A DNA stretch of 34,773 nt from Selaginella moellendorffii. Its lineage: Eukaryota > Streptophyta > Lycopodiopsida > Selaginellales > Selaginellaceae. The DNA lies in contig NW_003314372.1 of the NCBI RefSeq assembly GCF_000143415.4, forward strand, positions 16,233-51,005, given 5' to 3'. Position numbers and translations under genes: made by a program. Of this stretch, positions 20,677-28,717 are shown piece after piece (the stretch's first letter is position 1; each line of letters starts with the position of its first letter). Under the pieces are notes generated by a model that did no database searches, was not told the DNA's origin, and saw only the letters and a program-made list of their open reading frames with translations.

Positions 20677-22010
20677 ATGGCAATATAAGGCCACACGCCA
20701 TTCAAAGAATAATGCTAGTCAAGCATTTTTTGGTGCATTTTTGGGTTCAAAATTGCATGAGCCCACACGCTATAAACTTTACCTGTACCAAAAATAGAAA
20801 CAGCTTTATTTACTTGGGAATTTAAGTGGTTGAGGCATTTTTAAACTTACAAACACATGCCCTACTTACATTCCTTTGGTTGCTTAAAATTCAAAAATAT
20901 TATAAACCTTTCTTTTTGCATTTTCAATGTTTTCAATTATGGTTTTTGATTTTCACAGGACCAGCCTAGTAATCTATTTGCATCCTGTCATGTTTATAGC
21001 TAGCTTTCGTTTGTCCCCTTCGCTAGCCTGAGATACATCTGCTCGGCATCTGCCTCTTACAGCATTTGCCCAGAAAGGGCATCTTTCTTCACGCAGCATT
21101 TGCCACATGTTTAGGGTTTAGGGTTTAGGGTTTAGCAATTCAGTAGCTTGATAAACATGCAAATACAGAACTTGATGCAAAATCCTTTGATATGTCATAA
21201 TGCCCTTAGGACCATAAACACATTTCAATAGAGAGGGTCCTTTCATTTCATAACTCCTTACGTAGATCTTGGTGAAACCAGAGTTAGTGAAGTTAGTTTC
21301 TTGTGATCTCGTATCTAATTGTGATGTCCCTTTGCAGTGTCGATGGAAAGGTCAATGCACACCAAACTATAAAATCTTGGAGCAAAATAACGGTCAGATT
21401 TATGGCAAATGCCCCTGAAACATTGTAAGGCTCGTGTGGTCTCATGTGGTGTCCGATCGAGATGCTTCTTTGCAGGGTCATCAAGAAAGACATTGTATAC
21501 CATTCTGTAAAATCTAGTTGCGATCTAACGGTTGGATCTCCAGAAAACTCAAAAAAATCTCGCGCGTGTCAGAATATTCTAGGAATATACTCCTATGTGC
21601 CCCTGAAAATGGCATGTGGCCCCACACCATTCAAGAGATAACGCCAGATGACGCCGAGAATTTTTTGGTGCATTTTTTGGGTTCAAAATTGCATGAGCCC
21701 ACACGCTATAAAGTTTATCTTTGCCAAATAGAGAAAAGTTTATCTGTGTCATGTGAGGTAGTTACAGTCCTTTGTGCTCGGCATCTGCCTCTTGCAGCAT
21801 TTGCACTGAAAGGGAATTTTTCTCCATTCAGCATTTGGCTCTGAAAATGGCATGCGCCCACACGCCATTCAAGGAATAACGCCACAGGACACCTGGATTT
21901 TTAGGTTTAAAATGTTTAGGGTTTTTTGGGTTTTTTCAAAATATTTTGGGTCCAACGTTTTTTGGGTTTCTTTGGTTCAAAATTGCATGAGCCCACACGC
22001 TATAATATTG
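20677..22010. repeat. Diverged direct repeats ending in ATTGCATGAGCCCACACGCT
   Basis: Three blocks (about 20677-20790, 21609-21740 and 21847-22040) share the same order: a palindrome, AAxxAATAACGCCA-like sequence, a T/G-rich stretch around GGTGCATTTTTTGGG, and a palindrome variant whose arms are ATTGCATG and CACGCTAT. Two further pairs, 21039-21105 with 21778-21850 (CTCGGCATCTGCCTCTT) and 21307-21420 with 21431-21550, show that the region grew by serial duplication. Confidence 0.75.
21110..21135 (+). repeat. Short telomere-type run (TTTAGGG)x3.7
   Basis: Three perfect TTTAGGG units and a partial fourth. This is the plant-type telomere heptamer. A run this short is interstitial and may be chance expansion or a promoter element; telo-boxes are known in plant promoters. 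Confidence 0.75.
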
Positions 22011-22110
22011 ATTTGAGAGAAAAATAGAAACAGATAGAATTTCTTTATTTAGCTGAACATCTGCCATTTTTGGAAATACAAGATGCTTTGGAATATCAAA
22101 TCATGCATGG

Positions 22111-22120
22111 TATAAATATA
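22111..22120 (+). promoter_or_regulatory. Candidate TATA box of the plus-strand gene
   Basis: TATAAATATA lies 580 bp upstream of the proposed start codon, ahead of a GC-rich leader. It is the best TATA match in the central region on this strand. Confidence 0.45.
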
Positions 22121-22159
22121 GCGAGGGTATTAAATGATATCCCAATCATGATCTTTCTT

Positions 22160-22292
22160 TTGGATTTCGCGTGCATCCAGTCCGAGGAATGATGACGTTG
22201 CGGATTTCTTTTGGATTTTGCGTGCTTGCATGCGCGCGGCAATCCAGAAATTAATGGTGGCGCCCAAGTCTGAGGAATGATGACGTGGCGGG
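22160..22292 (+). promoter_or_regulatory. Two repeated blocks with TGACGT motifs
   Basis: The block TCTTTTGGATTT(C/T)GCGTGC followed by GAGGAATGATGACGT occurs twice. The TGACGT(GG) cores at 22193-22198 and 22281-22288 match plant bZIP (TGA/CRE-like) sites. They fall just downstream of the TATA-like box, so they may be leader elements rather than true upstream sites. Confidence 0.35.
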
Positions 22293-22693
22293 ATTACCAA
22301 CCGTTGTGACATTTCGCGCGTGTGAGGTTAGGTTTTGCATTTTGCTTCGTACTCGCGCTCGCATTGCGCTCCCACTCGCGATCACGCTCACATTCGCGCT
22401 CATCTACGTTTCTCGTGTGCATCGGCGTCCACTCGCGCTTGCATCACACTCGCGCTCGCATCGCGCTTGTGTGCATCGGCGTCTACTTCAAGACACACCC
22501 AGTTTGTAACTTCGCCGCCAACTCCGCCGCCCACTCCGCCACCCACAAGCAGCCCACTTGGCGTCCCAGGAGATTTCAGCGCCACTCTCCAACTGTAAGT
22601 GGCAGAGTAGCCTTGCTGCTACGATCCGCTGCACACAGTGCACATTCGCCAGCGAGTCCGGCCTCGATTGTCACGGCCTCCATTCGGCTTCAA
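22293..22693 (+). other. GC-rich leader of the plus-strand gene (probable 5' UTR exon)
   Basis: Low-complexity sequence rich in CTCGCGCT and CATCGGCGTC. Several overlapping frames are open, but none looks like a protein. The exon appears to end at a strong donor (ATG/GTAAGT) at 22697. Confidence 0.45.
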
Positions 22694-22696
22694 ATG

Positions 22697-22935
22697 GTAA
22701 GTCTTTTAGGCCAAGTAGAAAATGGCATGAGGCCACATGCCATTCAGTAGCAACATTGGCATGCACCGATTGGGCTCTCGAGTGCAGTCCGGTTACAGAT
22801 GGCGTGTAGCCTCACGCCATCTTAGGATGCAGCCTCAAGACATCTGATGCAGTGGTGAATGGCGTGTGGCCTCACGTTATTTCCAGCTGCTAGCTTTTCA
22901 TCTGTCAGCTCTAATTGTTGTGCATTTCTGAACAG
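22697..22935 (+). other. Intron 1 of the plus-strand gene, with three palindromes
   Basis: Donor ATG/GTAAGT and acceptor TTCTGAACAG. It holds palindromes at 22722, 22799 and 22859, spaced 60-77 bp apart. The spliced frame begins ATG/GCG AGG. Confidence 0.55.
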
Positions 22936-24103
22936 GCGAGGAATTGCGTTCTTCTTCCAGCCACTGTCAATGTGGATGCAGACAAGGGGGAGGAGCTCAC
23001 CAGTTGGACTTTCGGGATGGAAGGCGAGGATCTGATGCTGTACAACACAGATGGTGGGAGAAAAGAATGCATGGGGATCCTCATCCAAGTGACAGACACT
23101 CCATGCAGTTCCATGCAAGAATATGGACTGGCACTTGTGGCAGAGATAGCGTCCGCCTTCAAGATCCACCTTGCACATCCTAGCGGCTTCCCGGAGGGGG
23201 GCAGCAACTATGAGGAATTCCTAGAGGGAGCTAGGGAGAGGTTGTCCAGGAGGCCCACAATTTCAAAGACGCTGCAGGTCTATGAAGATCACATGGAATC
23301 CATGGACCTCACCTACGGCGATGTTCAAAAACTATATTCCAACATTGAGCCGTTGAGATCGTGAAGCGAAGGGGAAGGGGGTCGATCTGGAAACTACCCC
23401 GAAGCAGAAAAGGGTGGTCAAACTCAAGCCGACGTCCGACTCTGCTGCTCCAAAAAAGAAGCTACTCAGTGATGCCATTGCCTCGGGTTCGAACACTACA
23501 CCCACCAAAAAGAAGAGCCGCAAAGAGCAGAAAGAGCAAGAAGAGGCAGCAAAAATCATCGCAGATAATAGTACTTGTTACTATTCCAACAAAGTATATA
23601 CAATCGACGTGAGCCATATCGACATCCAAAGCAAATACAACCACAGGCTAGTATCTGATGAGTGGGTGAAGAAACTGAAGCAGAAGATGCTGGCAAGTCC
23701 AGTAACACCCAACATCGCAGACGTGATCCCCTACTACCGAACAATGAAGGGCGAGACGAGGTTTCCAGACTTGATCAATAGGAAGGTGTTGGACGATCAG
23801 AACATCCGGTTCTATGCCGTCTCCAGGTAGCATTCTAGCTTGGCGATGCAACAGATAGTTGTGGATATTATGGTGGGCGAGGAGGTGAAGAAAGTCTTCA
23901 AGACAAGAGTTGTCCGCCTGATAAAAGGCAACTCGCCCCTCCGATCTATCATATACATCTCCCACGCGCAGAATGTCAAGCAAGAAACGTGCTACAAATC
24001 GGGTCTGCACGAGACATTGGCACGAACACGGAAGCTCTGGGTTCAACTAAAGAAGCCACAAAAACCAGGACAAGGACGTGCACTAGCAACTAGCGCCTGG
24101 CAG

Positions 24104-24157
24104 GTAAGCCTCGTTGCATGTGGCATAGCATGTGGCCTCACGCCATTTCCATTGCAG
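24104..24157 (+). other. 54-nt intron built around a palindrome
   Basis: Donor CAG/GTAAGC and acceptor CATTGCAG. The palindrome (24125-24146) occupies most of the middle. The length is a multiple of three, so the frame reads through whether or not it is spliced. Confidence 0.65.
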
Positions 24158-25591
24158 GAATTCTCGAGTCTTCTCTCGAAAACACTGGGGGTCAATGACA
24201 CACTCAGCATCCATAACATTCTACTCGCGACAAAAGTTGTTTTTGACAAATGGGTAGATGTGCTGAGGAGGTACCATGACGGGGAGTTGCTAAACTCAAT
24301 GGGTGTGGAGGACGGCCAGAAGCCCAATGATTTGAAGCTCAACGCCTTGCGTTTCTCGCGGTCTCTAGACGACGACGACCTTCTGACAGTGGCTAATGCT
24401 CTTCTATGTGGTGAGGTAGTCTTCAACAAGACCAAAATGACTCCCGGCCATATTGTGACATACGAGGACTTGTGCACGACTCTGAGAGCTCGTGCGCTAT
24501 TGAAGGATTGGATCTTCGAGCAAGTGGCCGTGGAGAGGGTGAGCATCGACACCACGCAAGAGATGATGGAAGAGCTGGAGTTGTCAAATGAAGACATCGA
24601 CGACTACGTGAAGGGGGCCCCCAAGTTCATCGATCTGCTGCGGGATGCCACGAAAAGTAAAGCTGAAAAGTTGGATCAGTATCCAAATTTCATTAAGAGG
24701 GATGTCGACCGCCGGCTTCAGAAACAGCTCGACCCCGCAGCAGAGGCCTATCGAGAACCTTACCGGGTATACGTGAATTCGGATGAGGATCAAAGGTGGA
24801 GGAGCATCGTTTCCCGCGGAGATGAGTAGGTCAAGAACATCTTTTGTGTGATGGACTTCACAAACGAGGAGATCACTCATGCAGACGAAGTCAGCTCCAT
24901 CATTGACTTAATGGTGGGACTTGCGGAGGTGGAATCTTCAGTCCACTATATGATCTACGACTCCGAATCCTATCACAAGTTCTGGAAGGCCTTGAACGAG
25001 GTGAAGGCTCGGTTGAAAGGCAAGGAGATGCAGGAGATCCATGGGATAATGGCTAAGAAGAAGATACCGACGAATGTCCGCATCTTCACACTCGCCCTTG
25101 TTATTGGTCCTGCAGCAGAGTGGGACTGGAGTGACTTCCCAGCTTCGTTCGACAAGGCCGATCGAATTGATCTGAGGGAGGTCAATTTACCCGTGCCTGA
25201 GGAACTGAAGACGGCTATGGAGCTTTCAAATCCAAAGAAAGCTCCAGGTGCAGCATGGGAAATGCTCAGCTGGGTCTTCAACACAATAGCAGGTGACTCC
25301 AAGGGCAAATGCGTTGTCAAGTACAACTGCGGCGGACTATTCTTTCGAGCCGCACTACTCAAGGGTGTCCCGTGTGTTGCGATGACAAACTCCATTGAAG
25401 AGGTGACTTCAATGGAGCATATAATTACAGTTGCCAAAGAAAAACAGTATCTTCTCTGTGAACCTGGTGAGTACGCACTTTAAGTTTAAATGTTATCTCA
25501 CAAGCTCTGTATGCAGGAGCGTGGCCACCCCCAGATGCTGAAACGGCGTTAACAGCTACTGATGTTAGGCCGAGCTCACAACCTGCACAAG

Positions 25592-25647
25592 GTAAGGTCA
25601 CGTGAGGCCTCACGCCATTTTGATTCTAGATCGTTGTGAATATTCAG
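25592..25647 (+). other. 56-nt palindrome-bearing intron
   Basis: Donor GTAAGG; preferred acceptor TATTCAG at 25647. CTAG at 25629 would give 38 nt in the same frame, so it cannot be excluded. The palindrome is at 25597-25618, directly after the donor. Confidence 0.55.
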
Positions 25648-25719
25648 ACACGAGGACTGAAAAGCGCACTGGTGGCGCGTCGAAGAAGGACAAACAGACA
25701 AGCAATAGGAAAAAAGGAG

Positions 25720-25768
25720 GTACAAATTATATTTGCAATGGCGTGTGGTCTCATGCCATTCCTTGCAG
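25720..25768 (+). other. 49-nt palindrome-bearing intron
   Basis: Donor GAG/GTACAA, acceptor CCTTGCAG, palindrome at 25738-25759. The palindrome ends only 9 bases before the splice site. Confidence 0.6.
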
Positions 25769-25912
25769 GAGACACTTCTTCAAAGGCAAAATAGGCAAGC
25801 ACCAGCCAAGCTCAAACTGACAGTGGTCATAAAAAGCGAAAGCACGTTGGACAGTGGTCGGGATCAGAGGCGTTTGATTCGAAAAGGAAGAAGGGCAACG
25901 AAAAGATGATAG

Positions 25913-25959
25913 GTAATGCCTCGCGGTTATGGCGTGTGTGCTCATGCCATTCATTGCAG
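25913..25959 (+). other. 47-nt palindrome-bearing intron
   Basis: Donor ATAG/GTAATG, acceptor CATTGCAG, palindrome at 25929-25950. The spacing from palindrome to acceptor matches the intron at 25720. The exons join as KMI then DQGLSER. Confidence 0.6.
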
Positions 25960-27367
25960 ATCAAGGGCTGAGTGAAAGGAGCCAGTCACCACCTCCTGAC
26001 TCAGATTCCTATGGCGGACCCCCCTTCCCCAATCTCAATGGAGAGGTACAATGGATGAGGGATGCTTTTCAAGTCAGGGCCACGTTTTTCTCATCTCGTC
26101 GTCTTCGAAGGGTGCAAGAACGTGCAGAAACCATGTTAAGACAGTCGGGTGAGGATACGGTCCTAGGTCAAGCACTAAAACAGGCTATGGATGTCTTGTA
26201 TTTTGAGATGGAGACTCGGCCAGATGATTTTCCCAAGATGGTCCTGGAAAAACAAGCCATCCAGCCTGAGCAGCCTATGGAAGAAATGCAGGAGGGGGAT
26301 GAGGAGCCAGAGAAAGATAATGAGCAGGAAGAGCAGAAGGACGAAGAAGAGGACAAAGAAGAGGAGGACGAAGAAGAGGAGGACGAAGAGGACTTGGATG
26401 GTCCTCACAATGGTGACGATCACAATAACGACGATGACGATGATGACGACGATGGCCAGCCTGAGGTGGCCAAAGAGCAGCGGAGGAAGGTCATACAAGA
26501 CAAACCATCAGGTAAATAATAGTACATCCATTCCTAACCTTTTACCATTTCTAACATTGTCCATGTAGGTCGCAGAAGAAATGGTAAGTAGAGATTATTC
26601 AGTTGAATTAAGATACAAACTCTAGCCTTTAGTGTCGAGGAAGGATAGTGCCAAGCAAGGGTCGAAACGTATGTCCAATCCTTCAGAATCAGCAGTGCGC
26701 CCAAGTGATATCGGTCCTAGTTCCTCAATAGCAGTTGATGGTAAATATAGTATAGTCGATTCAATGTGCTAATGAGTTTGTTTTTAGTAGCCAGTAGGGA
26801 GGATACCATCTCAATCGAAGGGAGATATTTGGACATGCATATGGATCCGCTAGTGGACTCTACTTGCCTGCAAGAGTCATCAGAGCTGGTGGAGGCTACT
26901 ATCCATATCAATGCCAAGCAAGCTGACCACGCTCCACTTGATGCTGCCCATACCACTGAGTCAATCTTGTCCACGTATCCAACTGATGGTGACCAGGCGC
27001 CATTGGACCCGCATGAGGCCGCCCCAGCCGCCGAGCCGGTCGTATCCTCATTTCCAACGGACTCAACGTGTGCCTAATCGTCTGACTATGCGCCGTCCCT
27101 ACACCGCCCCTGCTGCCTGTTCGGTCATGTCCACTTTGCCAACGGAGGCACCAGCTGAAATGGCGTGTGATCACACGCCATCGGAACCACCCCATGCCAC
27201 TGTTGAGCCAGTTGTACCAGAGTCTACAGCTGAAATGGCATGTGCCCACACGCCATCGGATGCGATTGACCCCACATTGCAGAGGAGAGTATTTCCGCCC
27301 TTCACGTTTCCTCGACCAAAACCCTCTGAACGACCATTGGGAGCACCATTCGCTAATATTGTAGATG
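25960..27367 (+). pseudogene. Plus-strand gene, acidic linker exons
   Basis: The exon 25960-26511 starts DQGLSERSQSPPPD and contains a helical block (WMRDAFQVRATFFSSRR, ALKQAMDVLYFEM). It then becomes extremely acidic from about 26295 to 26455, a Glu/Asp run broken by Lys and Asn. Such tracts occur in histone-binding and transcription-linked proteins, but here the role is unknown. Later exons are Pro/Thr/Ser-rich with repeats of the type STYPTD/SSFPTD/STLPTE. The frame changes near 27070, so a frameshift or unrecognised intron lies there. Two palindrome copies (27160, 27235) are part of the coding frame, each giving AEMAC.HTPS. Confidence 0.5.
27160..27256 (+). repeat. Two coding palindromes in the plus-strand gene
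   Basis: 27160-27181 is a perfect 22-bp palindrome centred on TGATCA, and 27235-27256 has one central mismatch pair. They are 75 bp apart (25 codons) and each is preceded by GCTGAA, so both encode AEMAC.HTPS(E/D). Confidence 0.8.
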
Positions 27368-27414
27368 GTAAAATTGACTTGTACCATTTTTTATGCTGAC
27401 GCATTTCATTTCAG

Positions 27415-28277
27415 AGTCACGGCGAAAGTACTGTATCGTTTTTGATCTGAACGGTGTCCTTTTCTCCCATGAGCGTGGCTCGTCCTCGAATGTCACTGCA
27501 CCCTCCAAAGCCTGCGGTCGCAAGTTGGTCAAAAGAGACAAATTCACATTAATCACACGGGAGAAACTGCGGGATCTAATAATGACCATGCGACACTTAA
27601 AACAGAGGGCCGGGTTCAATTTGCAATTGGGAGTTTGGACATCCATGATGCGCCACAATGCATTAACGTTGCTACAGATGATGCATGATCAGACGCGACT
27701 AATATTACCATTTGACTTTCTCCTAACGCAGGAGGATTGCTTGACTATGGTCCATGTGAGGGGTAGCAAGCCCATCTTCGTCAAGCCAGAGGCTGTAGTG
27801 ATGAACCGGACTGCTAGGTCAAGTGAAATCCTCATCATCGATGACTCGCCGATTAAAACTGTAGCGAACACGCACACATATGCAGTGCACCCCATCTCTT
27901 GCAGTATGGAAACTAGGGAGAAGAAACCGAATGTTCTGGGGGACCTTGCAAAACGGCTTGAAGCGATGGTGATAGAGAACCGGCCAGTCCAGGAGGTGGC
28001 TGCAGAAATCAACCAAATGGCAGATGGAACGGTATATCAGAAGCCATTTGATCGGACAAACACCAGTCATCATTTATGGCATGTATATTGTCTAGCCAAG
28101 CACTATCCGCATCTCCATAATCTGCTCAACCGGATGGGTTCTTCAACCACTAAACATGAGCGTGGACGTATTAGAGAAGAGATGGCATTACTATTGGGTT
28201 TAAATCCTGATAGTGTGGAGAGTGATGAAATTCCAAGATTATTGTATAGGCGTTGGAGGCAAAAAATAACAGTCTGA
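27415..28277 (+). CDS. Plus-strand gene, C-terminal exon: FCP1/NIF-type HAD phosphatase domain
   Basis: The last exon is open over 287 codons to TGA at 28277. It has the three signatures of the FCP1/SCP branch of the HAD superfamily in order: KYCIVFDLNGVL (nucleophile Asp at 27444-27446), LGVWTSM about 65 residues on, and a conserved Lys region (KPIFVKPEAV) leading to ILIIDDSP (two Asp at 27840-27845). The second Asp of the usual DxDx(T/V) box is Asn. To my knowledge plant members of this family commonly show DLNG or DVNG, so it may still be a natural variant, or be inactive as a phosphatase. The rest is helical and unrecognised. It joins the preceding exon in frame through the 47-nt intron, so I treat it as the end of the same long protein. 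Confidence 0.75.
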
Positions 28278-28695
28278 GATGGCATGTATTTATTTAAAAA
28301 TGTAACTTATTATGGCATGGGGTTCCATGCCATTGTATTAATATTAAAAGACAATTCTTTGAGAGGATTTGCATTATACTAGAAGTGTTATAGCATGTTA
28401 TTGGAAGTCTACGAAGTTGTTTTATTAATAAGGGGAAAGTAAAGATTGAATGGGGACTTGGGCTCCACCTAGACTCAGAGCAACTGAGCCAATATTAAAA
28501 GGATGGAAAGAAATTGGACGACGATGACAAGGAGAAGAGAGAGGTGAAGCAGTGGCAGGGGGAGGAGAAGTGATTGAGTAGACATTTCCTTGTTTAAAAT
28601 AAAATGGCATGTGCCTCAATGCAGTTGAATTTTGTTATATTTATATACTATATAAAGGTTTGGAAACCTTATTTTACAAGTGGGATAATGACAAT
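28278..28695 (+). other. 3' flank of the plus-strand gene
   Basis: The stop codon is followed within two bases by a palindrome half (28279) and then by a full palindrome (28312-28333). A further copy lies at 28604-28625. The rest has no frame; 28500-28580 is purine-rich. Confidence 0.6.
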
Positions 28696-28717
28696 TCCCA
28701 CTTTAACGAAATAGAGC
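28696..28717 (-). repeat. Right TIR of the 13.6-kb element
   Basis: Exact reverse complement of 15144-15165. The gag reading frame runs on into it (SKLYFVKVG), marking the insertion point. Confidence 0.9.

Larger units (their letters stand above)
19889..22110. other. Central divergent region between the two large genes
   Basis: No reading frame is credible. The region holds eight palindrome copies, a 30-bp tandem repeat, a telomere-like run and several diverged direct repeats (separate entries). It separates the 5' ends of two divergent genes, so it should contain both promoters, but I find no clear TATA box for the minus-strand gene. Confidence 0.55.
22694..24829 (+). pseudogene. Plus-strand gene, N-terminal part: unknown domain plus ParB-like region (broken)
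   Basis: The proposed start ATG (22694-22696) is split from its second codon by a 239-nt intron, 22697-22935. Exon 2 encodes about 140 residues I do not recognise (WTFGMEGEDLMLYNTDGG, LVAEIASAF). A Lys-rich linker like a nuclear localisation signal follows (KQKRVVKLK, TKKKSRKEQ). The stretch from about 23574 (VYTIDVSHIDI, YNHRLVSDEWVKKLK) to FYAVS and HSSLAMQQ near 23815-23860 resembles the ParB N-terminal fold, with its conserved Gly-rich/His box. Damage lies right there: TAG at 23828-23830 follows an Arg where such boxes usually have Gly. A frameshift lies near 23350, and TAG at 24827-24829 splits the next block. Intron 24104-24157 contains a palindrome. Confidence 0.6.
24830..25912 (+). 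pseudogene. Plus-strand gene, middle part: unrecognised domain and basic linker (broken)
   Basis: Continues in the same frame after the TAG at 24827. The first exon part runs to 25466 and encodes about 210 residues with several aromatic and Gly-rich motifs (YDSESYHKFWKAL, AAEWDWSDFPASFD, NCGGLFFRAALLKGVPCVAM). The last of these resembles a Rossmann-type strand-turn, and one could imagine a methyltransferase-like fold, but I cannot name a family. Introns follow at 25467-25516, 25592-25647 and 25720-25768. Behind them come short Lys-rich exons (KKDKQTSNRKKG, KKRKHVG) that look like a nuclear linker. TAG at 25792-25794 interrupts the frame between AK and AS. Confidence 0.5.
25467..27414 (+). other. 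Set of short introns without palindromes in the same gene
   Basis: Proposed introns are 25467-25516 (50 nt), 26512-26568 (57), 26584-26632 (49), 26752-26788 (37, or 40 with the next AG) and 27368-27414 (47). All have GT-AG ends, and each keeps the reading frame. The exon between the second and third is only 15 nt. Interspersed exons are Ser/Glu-rich linkers. Confidence 0.5.
15368..28625. repeat. Dispersed ~22-bp palindrome family (core GGCATGNGGCCNCATGCC), about 28 copies
   Basis: Copies found by eye: 15368, 15665, 15754, 16348, 16508, 16654, 17996, 18053, 19897, 19967, 20065, 20677, 20752, 21609, 21688, 21847, 21982, 22722, 22799, 22859, 24125, 25597, 25738, 25929, 27160, 27235, 28312 and 28604 (each about 22 bases; 20677 has 3 extra). 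Arms are ATGGC(A/G)TG and CA(C/T)GCCAT, and the centre varies (GGCC, GCCC, GATC). The copy at 27160-27181 is a perfect palindrome, and 19969-19986 is a perfect 18-bp one. Typical placement is inside introns, behind stop codons and in the central region. I saw none in the gypsy flanks. A resemblance near 1757 is weak. Confidence 0.9.
15144..28717. mobile_element. 13.6-kb two-gene DNA element with TIRs, DUF7869-like transposase and palindrome repeats
   Basis: The element separates gypsy gag from protease. Its ends are exact inverted copies of 22 bp (15144-15165 and 28696-28717). Inside are two divergent genes, 16675-19814 (-) and 22694-28277 (+), a small third ORF, a 2.8-kb central region with direct repeats, and about 28 copies of a palindrome absent from the flanks. 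Flanking octamers GAGCTAAT (15136-15143) and TTGCTAGG (28718-28725) share only their central GCTA, so a target duplication is doubtful or badly eroded. I do not recognise the element as a named superfamily. Transposase assignment rests on the DUF7869-like protein. Both large genes are broken in this copy. Confidence 0.82.

Noticed and set aside
22322-22750. Long plus-strand frame through the GC-rich leader as N terminus of the plus-strand protein
   Set aside because: Low-complexity Arg/Ser/His/Ala sequence. The frame fits the splice phase, so it cannot be fully excluded, but a start at the ATG on the exon edge is simpler.
24043-24597. 184-residue minus-strand frame opposite the plus-strand gene
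   Set aside because: Antisense shadow crossing a proposed intron, with no motif.
26168-26498. Minus-strand Ser- and Val/Ile-rich frames with membrane-like segments
   Set aside because: They are the antisense of the acidic Glu/Asp codon run and have no independent support.
15368-28625. CRISPR-like array
   Set aside because: Palindromic repeats are present, but spacing is irregular (tens to thousands of bases), there are no uniform spacers, and the genes have eukaryotic introns.
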